59,735 nucleotides of DNA from positions 1-59,735 of IMG/VR virus record IMGVR_UViG_3300024999_000115. One strand, written 5' to 3'. Positions 18,601 to 27,556 of this stretch are shown piece by piece. Within the stretch, counting starts at the first letter, position 1. The number at the start of each line of letters is the position of its first letter. The stretch is from a virus. The position numbers and the translations under genes are program-made. The notes beneath the pieces were generated by a model. The model worked only from the letters and a program-made list of their open reading frames with translations, did no database searches and had not been told where the DNA came from.

Positions 18601-21600
18601 AAAGTTTACCAAAACTCAGTGAACAATCAGCCGAAAAAATATTCGACAGATTATTAAAAGACGAAGCCGGAACAGACGATTACGGCATTCATGGGTTAAT
18701 ATTTGATTGGAACGGTTCAAGATATGACGAAGAAAATGACGAAATAGTTTTTGATGAAACAAGGTCTGGAACCGGAACAGAAACATCGAGCAAAAAAGAG
18801 TTTATTGATTACATCATAAGCGGACAGGCTGAAAAAGAAATACCGTCAGCAAAAGATTACATCAAACAGCTTAAAGCAATTATTACCGAAGATACTCCGG
18901 CCCCTGTTACCACTCCTGAACTAACAGAGGAACAGAAACCAGAAGTCGCAAAATCAATAAACCCCAATCAACCCGCCATAGACAAACTGAAAGCCGAAAT
19001 TACCGGATTACAGGGCGACATTAAGCGAAAAGAAAAAGAAATCAACGACAGAAACGGATTATTTGGTGATGTGGCCAGTACCCCAACTGATTTATTCGGA
19101 CAGCAAGGGTTTGATACAGCCAACGCCAAAAAAGTTATCGAAGGTTACAAAGCCGAAATTTCACGTAAACAGTCAGAGATTGACAAGTTAACTGCCGCAG
19201 GAGAAACAGCAGCGAAAGAAGTTCAGGGACAAAAAGAATTGGTGATACCGGAAACGCCCGACCAACTTCCTGACACCGGGGAAAAGGTAGAACCAGAATT
19301 GTATTCCATAAAACTTATGAGCAAAAACAATAAGCAAACTGGAATCTATCTGTATTCAACAATCATTAAAATTGGAGATAAATATCATTTTGGAGAATCG
19401 GTAAAAACAAGTAATCCAATAACAAAATCAGACGTAAACGTAAATGATTTAAAAATAGGCAGAGAAATTTCAGAGGAATTTTACGAAGCCAATGGAATAA
19501 AAAAAGTTGAAAAACCTGTTAGTGAAGATAAGAAAGAGGAAACACCGGGCGAAGTTCAATCACCAGAGAAAGTAGAGGAACAGCAGATTGAAAACCCCGT
19601 TGAAGAAATAACCACAGAAAATGAACTTGAAGTTATTGATAAAATCGAATCAGAACAAACAGTCGAAACCGAACAGGAAGAAGATGTTTTGGATGATAAC
19701 GAAAGTGGTGAAACACTTGAAAAACTACAAGACTTCGGTGAAAAGATAGGTGCAGCAAGGAAAGACTTAGCCCAACGCGGTTACAAAATGACACCAAACA
19801 GCATTCCGGGATGGGCCAGAAAATTCAATATCGGTCAGTTTCACGGTGAAAATACGTGGACTATTACCGTACCACAAGGAACGTATTTTAAAACATTAGG
19901 AAAAGGATTTAAAACCAAAGAAGAAGCCCATGAAGCACTTCCGTTGATTGCAGTTTCGTTGAATCACCGTGTTTACATGAACAAAGACGGGAAATGGTCA
20001 ATTTTCAGGAAATGGAGCAGCGGTAAACAATGGGAAATCAAAGGCGGTTTTGAAACAAGGGATGATGCAATGAAGTACATGGCTGAAAATGCCGTTGATA
20101 TTATCACTAAGCGTTCACCGGTAATTGAAAGACCTCACCTTGACAGAATCAAAAGGAACAGGAAAGATTGGAGAGGTGGTAAAAACGTAACACCGGAACA
20201 ATTCCTTGAAAAATTCGGTTTCCGTGGTGGAGAATTTGGAAACTGGCTTGCTTCAGACGAAAGACAATCGGTTTTAAATATGGCTTATGATGCTTTTATG
20301 GATATGTCTGAAATATTAGGCATTTCGCCAAGAGCATTAAGTATGAAAGGAGAGTTATCAATCGGTTTTGGTAGCCGTGGACACGGATTACAAGGAGCAG
20401 CAGCACACTACGAAAAGGAAAGAGCAGTAATTAACCTTACCAGAATAAACGGGGCCGGAAGTTTGGCGCACGAATGGTTTCACGCGCTTGATAATTATTT
20501 GGCAAAACTTGATGGTAAATCTTCATCGACACGACAAGAAGATGGTACGTTCAAGCAAGAGGAAAGGAAATTTGCTTATTTCAGTCACGGAGAAAGCACG
20601 TACCCGAAAACTAAAGTGAGAAATGAATTGCTTGCAGTGTTCAAAGAAATAATGAACGAAATCAATACAAGGGAAGTCGTGAAGGATTATGACATTCCGA
20701 GAATTGAAAAGCAAATTCAGTCTGCAAAAGAAGATTTTGATGGAAGAATTGCAGAAATCAGGGATAAAGGTTACAGGGCAATAACCAGAACAAGAGATTA
20801 CGGACAAAAGAAAAAACCTGCAACACCTGAACAATTAAAGAAATTCGACGAATTAGTTGAAAAAATCAGGAACGGAGAAATCGGTGAGGATAAATGGCAT
20901 CCATCGGCAAAATCGAGAATGAAAGGCAAATGGATGTACGATACCGAAAAAGAAATATCAGACCTTGTTACTCAAATTACAGGAGCAGCACCAAATTTAG
21001 GATATGGAGGAAATGACAATACCGGATTCCTTTATAGCGCAATCAACCGGATTAAGCGTTCTGAACTTGAATTAAGCAAAGCCAAAGCCGAAGGACAGTA
21101 TCAGACAAGGATAAAATCATTATTCAAGTCAGAATCGGAATCAATTGATGTATCGAGGTCTGGTTCATATTGGGCCAGCCCTCACGAAATGGCAGCGAGA
21201 GCATTTGAAGCATTTTTGGAAGATGAAACACTCAGGACAGGAGAAAGCCAATATCTTGTTTACGGGGCCAGAAACATTTTCTATGCTATGATGGGAGTTA
21301 AGCCATATCCAGAAGGACAGGAAAGAGTAAATATCGACAATGCTTTCAGAAAATTGTTTGACACCATTCAGGAAAAAGAAGAAGATGGAAAGGCTGTTTT
21401 GTTCAGATTGGCCGAAGAAGAAAAAGACAATTCTGAAACAAAATCACAAAACATTCGTTTAAGCGAGTATGAAAAATATGAAAATAACATATCCGAAGCA
21501 TCTGAAACCAAACCATACAACAATAGACTTAACAGAAGAAGTGCAGTACAACAAGAAGTTGGCAATTGGGACGAAACAAGACGAAAAGAGTTCCCAAGAT

Positions 21601-24600
21601 ATGAATCAAAGGTAAAACAACTATTAAGTAAATACTTCAATGATAAACAATATCTGACGGCAGAAGAAGTTGACGATATTGCTTTTATTTATTGGGAATT
21701 TTCGTCATTGTCATATCAAGGAAGCGAATCATTTAGAGAGTACGACGTAACCGCTATGAGGTCGGTTATAAATCAATTTAATAAATTCAATAAAAATTAT
21801 CCTGATTTATCATTAACACACAATGATTTAAAAAAGAATGGATATTATCCAATCAATTCAGATCCCCGTTTCCGCATTCTCGGAGAAACCGGAGCAGCAA
21901 ATCTTGACAAAGCAGAAAGAGAAGAAAGACTAAAAAATGCTAATATTGAAGGTAAAAACTCTGATATGAAACCTGACCCAAGAGGCGGTGTTTATAATTC
22001 ACCTGAATATAGGCTTGCAAATAAAGTTCAATCAATACTTTCAGAAAGAGGTATTAATAAGAATTTTACGATAAGCGAAACCGATTTTGGTAATTCAATG
22101 TACTTCACTGTTTACGGTGAAAACACGAATGAGCCAAAATCAAAAATCAGAATTTCAGACCACAGTGTTTCAAATAAAGACAGAATATTTGGAGAACAAC
22201 ACGAATCTTCAAATTCAGACCCAAATAGAATTGCTGACGATATTGAACTATCAATGCACCCTGAACGATACGATAAAATAAAAACGGGAGTTAGGTATTA
22301 TTCAAAATGGAACAATCAATGGATAACAGAACCTGTTGAGAACGGTTACGCATGGGTTAAATCGAGAGATACACAAGCTACCGAATCAATGTTAAATGGG
22401 TTAAATCCTGAAACTGCAAGAGTTGTAAGCAAAACATTTTTAAGGGAAAGTAAATCAGGAAATAAAATTTATGATGCTGTAATTGAAAGACGTACAGAAG
22501 TAGGAGAAGAACCTATTTACAAATATGAAAGAAAAGCAGAATACGCTACTACACCCAAAGCAGAAGAAGCCACTACCCGATTGGATAATTTGGCTATTGC
22601 TCGTGAAATGGAAACTGATGGCAAAGATGAAAAGTCGATTAAACTCGCTACAGGATGGGAACGCGGAGCCAAAGACAACAAATGGAAATACGAAGTACCT
22701 GATATTGAATTAAATTTTACCTTTGATGAAGCTGTTAAAAACTTACTTAATGAAACATTAACACTATCAGATGTCGTAAACGATACTGAATTATTCAAAG
22801 CATATCCTGAATTAAAGAATACTAAAATTCAATTCTATGAGCGCAAAGCATTTGGAAGCACAGGGGGGACTGCCAATAGTGCTGAAAACACTATCAGAAT
22901 TGTACTTGAAACAAGGGAGCGAGAGATACCTGAATTGGGAGGTGGAAGAAGATATATTGCGATATTCCCTTATGATGACGCTTCTCTCAAATCGGTATTA
23001 TCGCACGAAATACAACATCTCATTCAAGGATTTGAAGGATTTGCAAGAGGAGGAAATAGAGAAACTGTACTTGATTCCATTATCAAAGATAGGATTCGTG
23101 AACTTCAAAAGGCTTTGGAAGTGGAAAACCTTACCCAAGAGCAAAAAGAAGATGTTGAAAAAAAGGTATATCGACAGTATCCAGAGCGATATAGAGCGTA
23201 TCAACAAATATCAGGTGAAGTCGAAGCAAGAAACGTTCAAAGAAGAATTGCACTTACACCAGAACAGCGCAGAGAAAGTCTGTTAGCCGAAACTCAGGAC
23301 GTTGCTACCAAAGACCAGATATTCCTTAGTGATGGATTAAACGCAAGTCTGGAAGCAGAACTAGAAGTCAAAACAGACCCAAAACTCGACATTTCCGACA
23401 AAGCACAACCCGATGTTAAAGACAGGAAGAACGCTTTAAATTCTTTGGAAGCCCTTGTTAAGCAATTTGGAGTACCAATATCAGTAATTCATTCCTCAGA
23501 GATTGGAGATGAAATAGGACTGGCTGCAAAACGCAAGAAAGGCACACCAGTTGCATTTTATTACAACGGTACAGCTTATATCATTTCTGACAAGGTTACT
23601 TCTGTATCTGACGTAAAACAGTCTTATTTGCACGAAGCAATACTTCACAAAGGATTGGATTTACTTTTCGAAGCTGGTCCGGTTACGGTCTTAGGAAAGG
23701 CATATAATACCAAAAATGAACTACTCGATGAAGTTTACAACCGATTGTCACCTGAATTGATAAGCGAAATTGCCAAAGAATACGTTGAAGATTACAAAGC
23801 AGGTCAGGAATTTACACCAAAACAGCAACGAGAAATAGCTGAAGAAGCATTGGCAAAACTGAACGAACTTGAAATTGTCCCATCCAGATTAGAGGTTTTC
23901 ATGGATTCACTTTGGAAATTCATCAAAAAACTGGTCGGATTTTCAAGTAAACAGTTTACCCGGACTGAATTACACAAAATGTTGGCAGACCACCGGAAAC
24001 AGGTTCAGAAGATTGCAAGAGGTGGAATAAGCGTTTCATCAGATAAGAAATTGAATGGTGCGCTTGATTTCTTTGCTGACCCTAATTTCCGCTTCCGTTC
24101 ACGCAACCCCGAAACTAACAGGTTTCTGGATGAATGGGAAGCCAAAAAGAAACTGAAAGCTGAAAAGAAAGTACAAACTCCACCTGTAACACCACCAAAA
24201 CCACCTGTTAAAAAGGATGCAACACCGGAGCCGGAACAGAAAGGCGGTAAAATAGTCGATAAAACAATTGTCACAAAACGTACTTATGAAGGCGACTTCG
24301 GGGATGCAATTGACCGTGAGTTGGAAAAAAAAGGACTTACCAGGGAAACACAGAACCAAAAAGAAGCCGAACAGATAGGACTTACCATTATTGAAATGGA
24401 AGGACTGGAAGGTGCATTGAACAGAGTGCGCTCAGGAGAGATTGGCGGCGCACCTGCCGGGGCAATCTGGCATGAAAAGCTTAAAGACATCGATAGCAAG
24501 ATGAATGCTGAAACAAACCCTGAAATGTATGACCTTTTAGCCAAAGAATACGCCGACATTACTGAGGAAATGGGTAATGTAGCGACATTGGCCGGTCAAT

Positions 24601-27554
24601 TCAGCGCATTTTTCAATTACATATACCAAACTTCTGATTTGGGATTCAATGCCGAAAAACTCATTCGTGACTATAAATTAATCAATAACGGTGAAATTAC
24701 GCCTGAATTAGAGGAAAAGTTTAAGAAACTTGCAAATGATTTTAAAGAAGTTCAGGAAAAACTGGCAGCCGAACAACTGAAGGTTAAAGAACTGGAAGAA
24801 CAGGCCGCCGTTGATGCTATTCGAAACTCAATTGAACGTCAGAACAGAAAGAAAGCAAAGGCTTCAGACAAAATCAGGGAAAAAACTGATAAGCTGGTTG
24901 CATTAATTGATTTAGGTAAACTCAACCGGCCCGGAATATTCTCAGCGGCTACTCCCGGTTCACTTGCTTGGGATTTGGGCCTTGAAACAGTAAAAACAGC
25001 GGTAAAAGCTACCGGAAGGACTATTGAAGCAATTGCGAAAGGTTGGGAGGCAATCAAATCAACCGATTGGTATAAAGAATTGGATGCACCAAAACAAAGA
25101 CAGGCCCGAAATGCTTATTTTGACTTCTTCACATCGCAGGATGACAAAAAAGACAAGAAAGAAAAGGAAATACCTACTTATCAATTAACCAAAAACGGGC
25201 TTAAAATTCCTCACGCTGTTATCCGCGACTTAGTAGAGCAAGGAATGGGAAATATTGACGACTTGACACAGGCCGTTTATGACATTATTGTTGAAGATTT
25301 CCCCGAAATAACCATGAGAGAGGTCAGGGATGCTATCACTGGTTATGGTTCAACAATGCAACAGAATCAGGAAGAAATTGAGAAGGAAATTCGCAAGATG
25401 AAATTTTTTGGACGGGTTCTTTCAGGTCTTGAAGATGTGGCCGAAGGTGAACGACCAAAGAAATCAGGGTTACAACGCGACAAACCAGACCCCGACCAAA
25501 GAGCAGCAAATAAACAATTAAGAGAAGCAATGAAACTTCTCCCTGTTGATGAACAGCGCAGGTTGGACCAGCAGAAAACACAACTTGACACGGCAAAACA
25601 GCGATTAATCAATCAGATCGAAGATTTGCAACGCGAAATTGACAAAGGCGAACTTACGCCAAAGAATGCCCGGACAATGCAGGAAGATGATGAACTTCGC
25701 CAACTCAGGGCCGCCAGAGATGCAAAAAAGGCTGAACACGCAGCATTATTTAATGATGAGGAATTTCTTAATAAGAAACGGATAGAACTTTCAAAAAAAG
25801 CAGTAAACAGGCGTATTGCTGAACTTGAAAAACGTATTGCCGATGGTGATTTTGCACCGAAAAAGCGAAAAGAGGTAATTGCTGACACCGAACTTATCCG
25901 GTTACGTGCAGAGAAACTTCGCATTCAGGAAGAATACAAAAAGGAAATGTTCAAAGCCAAACTCAGAAACCGGACACAGGCCGAAAAGGTTAAAGATGGT
26001 ATTTGGGATGCTTGGGGAATTACCAGGGCTTTACGTGCAACCGGTGAATTTTCATTTGTTGGCATTCAGGGATTGATTAATACAATTGCTCACCCGATTC
26101 AGGCTAAACAGGCTTTTAAAAACTCAATGAGATTCTTAACAAGCCAACGCAAAGCAGATGAATGGATGAACACCTTGAAATCACAGGACTATTATCAGAT
26201 GCTAAAAGAATCAAAACTTGCAATCACAGAACCAAACGCTGAACTTACTGCAAGGGAAGAACTCTTTTACTCAGGATGGACTGATATGATTTGGAATAAT
26301 GTTGGGAAGGTTTTAGGAAAAGATGCCGATTCGTGGATGGATTACAACCCACTCAGGGCCATTGAACGCGCAGCCGTTGGTTATCTCGATACTCAAAGGG
26401 TATTAAGATACATGGACGGTGTTGAAATGCTTAAAGAGAAAGGAATTGAGTTTACTCAGGCTAACAAACAGGCTTATGTTGAGATGGCCGACGTTATCAA
26501 TACATTCACCGGCAGGGGTTCAATCGGCAGATTAGACCCTGAACTTTTGACTAAAATATTCTTTTCACCCCGGAACTGGGCTTCTGTGATTAAAACAGCC
26601 ACACCATACGCATTTTATCACTTTGGAAAGAAAAGAGCAGGAGCCGAAGCATGGAAACCGTCTGTTGCTCAGAAAATGGCACTTGCTGACTTCTCTAAGT
26701 TTGTTGCACTCACAGCAAGTCTTGTTGCACTGGCCGCAATTGCTTTGAATGGTGACGATGATGATGAAAATAAGGTAGAACTTGACCCGAGAAGTACAGA
26801 TTTCGGCAAAATAAAGATTGGTGACACGAGAATTGACCCGTGGGGCGGCAGGATTCAGCAAATTGTTCTGATTTCACGCCTGTTAAGTGGTGACGTTAAA
26901 AACTCTTACGGTGAAGTAACTCCGATTGGAACTCCTTATAAGTCGCCAACCGGTGCAGAATTATTGCTTCAGATGGCAACAAATAAGCTGGCCCCGTCTG
27001 CTTCGATACTTTACAAGCACTTATCAGCCAAAGTTGATGCTGATGGTAATAAAGTTGACACATTTGGAGAGCCTTATTCGCTTCCGGGAACGCTCAAAGA
27101 GAATTTGTACCCTATCTATTGGGAAACTCTCTCGGAACTTGCCAAAGACGATATTACGGTGCTTGACGGGGTTCTCGCGGTATACGCTTTCTTTGGTGGA
27201 GGTGTGAATGTTTACGACCAGACACCGGAGAAAATGACTGACAGGAAACTGAAAGAGCAAACGCTTATCAAAACTCAGTTCAATGAGAAGATTTCAACCG
27301 GTTACAAGCTGACAAAAGAGGAAGAAGCGAAATACAATACAGCAATTGTTTCATCCAGATTAAAACAGCAATATGTAGTCTTGAAAACTCGCGCTACCCG
27401 TTACGAAAAAGAAGGAAACGAGAAAGCAGCGGAAAGATTGCGCCAACTGGTTGAAGAATCCAAACTCAAACTGAATGAAGCCGATAATGACTACAACACA
27501 ATGCAAAAAGAAAGTGACAGGCTGAAACAAATCATTAAACCGGATGAAGATTAA
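15630..27554 (+). CDS. Giant polyvalent ejection-type protein (3,974 aa)
   Basis: One unbroken frame of 3,974 residues. Domains read in order: a hydrophobic/Gly-rich segment near 350-430; disordered Glu/Lys/Thr-rich linkers (about 680-1370); an LPD1-like domain (FGFRGGEFGNWLASDERQ, GAGSLAHEWFHALDNYL) with zincin motif HEWFH at 1614-1618; an LPD23-like region with HEIQH at 2459-2463 followed by GFEGFARGGNRE; a third related motif HEAILH at 2668-2673; a long coiled-coil region (about 2790-3460); and an LPD38-like C-terminus with a membrane-like helix near 3690-3707. Polyvalent proteins of phages and conjugative elements are thought to enter the host with the DNA and blunt its defences. The operon position before TerL fits a packaged protein. 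No RNA-polymerase DxDxD motif was found. Confidence 0.8.
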   Translation: MEELTGIKGFLQKAVEKEGKTYDDNKANELLKAYNNDYDKLISDIAVRSGFTPEEVEPFKKRAYETFNIQPYQPDTPEQAVDYGPFDKATVEKYPQAKQNFERWQKENTPPKALVSTPEQEFLAPEAKKPVEQTFTQPYLSFEKDKHPYDLPTKSLPKSQFDVDYMNSRDDIQKGLTKEQQAKVISENIPTQTRVEEPEDVDFAKSMLTQIDDLIKAVKIPESSPLDVYEKNYGVYAGGVDLGDNQRNIASTTKATLEKAKDYYEAVANGDANAASKFWGGLKTIDLENTLTLGIKGMANNVDIYQAAKNYTAGKATPEEENLLIAKSMLDEIQSIAQKDRAISVGTGLGEMAPWLAQFAVTGGLGTGVAKATTSVLGKSLASKVAGRLVGSAAQTAAQVPMMVQGTAERMTDRYVVGEDGQLVQASEGEGFGEALLRTYANNYLENVSERLVGDAADKLARKGVGLFLKSKTFGKTPVADLVNWTRKNPYMKLTNRTLGLNTPLSENIEEAFTGLTQPFVTEDNWKGVKEGVGEYFTGENLYRTFLTTAAMGATMGGAQFPFQVYNVSQSEQGRKLVEEGFDEKAHGLFYGAATAETVEEREKYFTDLVKLTGLNKKEMNPVMHYYQTVLSQIENGIDPRRQPEIIQPEVSPETVVDPKIREENKVKTERQIQIDQKIKEVQDDEGNVTTVEVDGQKWYVKNSQDLGKPGWVIFIKNGTETKAVKADKLTNWTKQTPEEVKTDIANEDAFLEAEKQRHEAEIAKAANKGIVVGAEVENEFGTGVVTDISKEGVITAQDEEGKISTSTLDETAPVIEKPETEPGAVNIDELSSEDAFLELSKTDPKKAELVLRDDIDEAKATIAELNKSKKGKGREERATILESISKIQTEIDYLENKYFNNEKSTTTTGKTKQAGGSTTSQGENQAQTKTEVAKEQVLTPEVPEIVNNYKNNPEKLTENLGAPSVNQQIINSENDESLQKLSTSVNENEKSLPKLSEQSAEKIFDRLLKDEAGTDDYGIHGLIFDWNGSRYDEENDEIVFDETRSGTGTETSSKKEFIDYIISGQAEKEIPSAKDYIKQLKAIITEDTPAPVTTPELTEEQKPEVAKSINPNQPAIDKLKAEITGLQGDIKRKEKEINDRNGLFGDVASTPTDLFGQQGFDTANAKKVIEGYKAEISRKQSEIDKLTAAGETAAKEVQGQKELVIPETPDQLPDTGEKVEPELYSIKLMSKNNKQTGIYLYSTIIKIGDKYHFGESVKTSNPITKSDVNVNDLKIGREISEEFYEANGIKKVEKPVSEDKKEETPGEVQSPEKVEEQQIENPVEEITTENELEVIDKIESEQTVETEQEEDVLDDNESGETLEKLQDFGEKIGAARKDLAQRGYKMTPNSIPGWARKFNIGQFHGENTWTITVPQGTYFKTLGKGFKTKEEAHEALPLIAVSLNHRVYMNKDGKWSIFRKWSSGKQWEIKGGFETRDDAMKYMAENAVDIITKRSPVIERPHLDRIKRNRKDWRGGKNVTPEQFLEKFGFRGGEFGNWLASDERQSVLNMAYDAFMDMSEILGISPRALSMKGELSIGFGSRGHGLQGAAAHYEKERAVINLTRINGAGSLAHEWFHALDNYLAKLDGKSSSTRQEDGTFKQEERKFAYFSHGESTYPKTKVRNELLAVFKEIMNEINTREVVKDYDIPRIEKQIQSAKEDFDGRIAEIRDKGYRAITRTRDYGQKKKPATPEQLKKFDELVEKIRNGEIGEDKWHPSAKSRMKGKWMYDTEKEISDLVTQITGAAPNLGYGGNDNTGFLYSAINRIKRSELELSKAKAEGQYQTRIKSLFKSESESIDVSRSGSYWASPHEMAARAFEAFLEDETLRTGESQYLVYGARNIFYAMMGVKPYPEGQERVNIDNAFRKLFDTIQEKEEDGKAVLFRLAEEEKDNSETKSQNIRLSEYEKYENNISEASETKPYNNRLNRRSAVQQEVGNWDETRRKEFPRYESKVKQLLSKYFNDKQYLTAEEVDDIAFIYWEFSSLSYQGSESFREYDVTAMRSVINQFNKFNKNYPDLSLTHNDLKKNGYYPINSDPRFRILGETGAANLDKAEREERLKNANIEGKNSDMKPDPRGGVYNSPEYRLANKVQSILSERGINKNFTISETDFGNSMYFTVYGENTNEPKSKIRISDHSVSNKDRIFGEQHESSNSDPNRIADDIELSMHPERYDKIKTGVRYYSKWNNQWITEPVENGYAWVKSRDTQATESMLNGLNPETARVVSKTFLRESKSGNKIYDAVIERRTEVGEEPIYKYERKAEYATTPKAEEATTRLDNLAIAREMETDGKDEKSIKLATGWERGAKDNKWKYEVPDIELNFTFDEAVKNLLNETLTLSDVVNDTELFKAYPELKNTKIQFYERKAFGSTGGTANSAENTIRIVLETREREIPELGGGRRYIAIFPYDDASLKSVLSHEIQHLIQGFEGFARGGNRETVLDSIIKDRIRELQKALEVENLTQEQKEDVEKKVYRQYPERYRAYQQISGEVEARNVQRRIALTPEQRRESLLAETQDVATKDQIFLSDGLNASLEAELEVKTDPKLDISDKAQPDVKDRKNALNSLEALVKQFGVPISVIHSSEIGDEIGLAAKRKKGTPVAFYYNGTAYIISDKVTSVSDVKQSYLHEAILHKGLDLLFEAGPVTVLGKAYNTKNELLDEVYNRLSPELISEIAKEYVEDYKAGQEFTPKQQREIAEEALAKLNELEIVPSRLEVFMDSLWKFIKKLVGFSSKQFTRTELHKMLADHRKQVQKIARGGISVSSDKKLNGALDFFADPNFRFRSRNPETNRFLDEWEAKKKLKAEKKVQTPPVTPPKPPVKKDATPEPEQKGGKIVDKTIVTKRTYEGDFGDAIDRELEKKGLTRETQNQKEAEQIGLTIIEMEGLEGALNRVRSGEIGGAPAGAIWHEKLKDIDSKMNAETNPEMYDLLAKEYADITEEMGNVATLAGQFSAFFNYIYQTSDLGFNAEKLIRDYKLINNGEITPELEEKFKKLANDFKEVQEKLAAEQLKVKELEEQAAVDAIRNSIERQNRKKAKASDKIREKTDKLVALIDLGKLNRPGIFSAATPGSLAWDLGLETVKTAVKATGRTIEAIAKGWEAIKSTDWYKELDAPKQRQARNAYFDFFTSQDDKKDKKEKEIPTYQLTKNGLKIPHAVIRDLVEQGMGNIDDLTQAVYDIIVEDFPEITMREVRDAITGYGSTMQQNQEEIEKEIRKMKFFGRVLSGLEDVAEGERPKKSGLQRDKPDPDQRAANKQLREAMKLLPVDEQRRLDQQKTQLDTAKQRLINQIEDLQREIDKGELTPKNARTMQEDDELRQLRAARDAKKAEHAALFNDEEFLNKKRIELSKKAVNRRIAELEKRIADGDFAPKKRKEVIADTELIRLRAEKLRIQEEYKKEMFKAKLRNRTQAEKVKDGIWDAWGITRALRATGEFSFVGIQGLINTIAHPIQAKQAFKNSMRFLTSQRKADEWMNTLKSQDYYQMLKESKLAITEPNAELTAREELFYSGWTDMIWNNVGKVLGKDADSWMDYNPLRAIERAAVGYLDTQRVLRYMDGVEMLKEKGIEFTQANKQAYVEMADVINTFTGRGSIGRLDPELLTKIFFSPRNWASVIKTATPYAFYHFGKKRAGAEAWKPSVAQKMALADFSKFVALTASLVALAAIALNGDDDDENKVELDPRSTDFGKIKIGDTRIDPWGGRIQQIVLISRLLSGDVKNSYGEVTPIGTPYKSPTGAELLLQMATNKLAPSASILYKHLSAKVDADGNKVDTFGEPYSLPGTLKENLYPIYWETLSELAKDDITVLDGVLAVYAFFGGGVNVYDQTPEKMTDRKLKEQTLIKTQFNEKISTGYKLTKEEEAKYNTAIVSSRLKQQYVVLKTRATRYEKEGNEKAAERLRQLVEESKLKLNEADNDYNTMQKESDRLKQIIKPDED

Positions 27555-27556
27555 GC

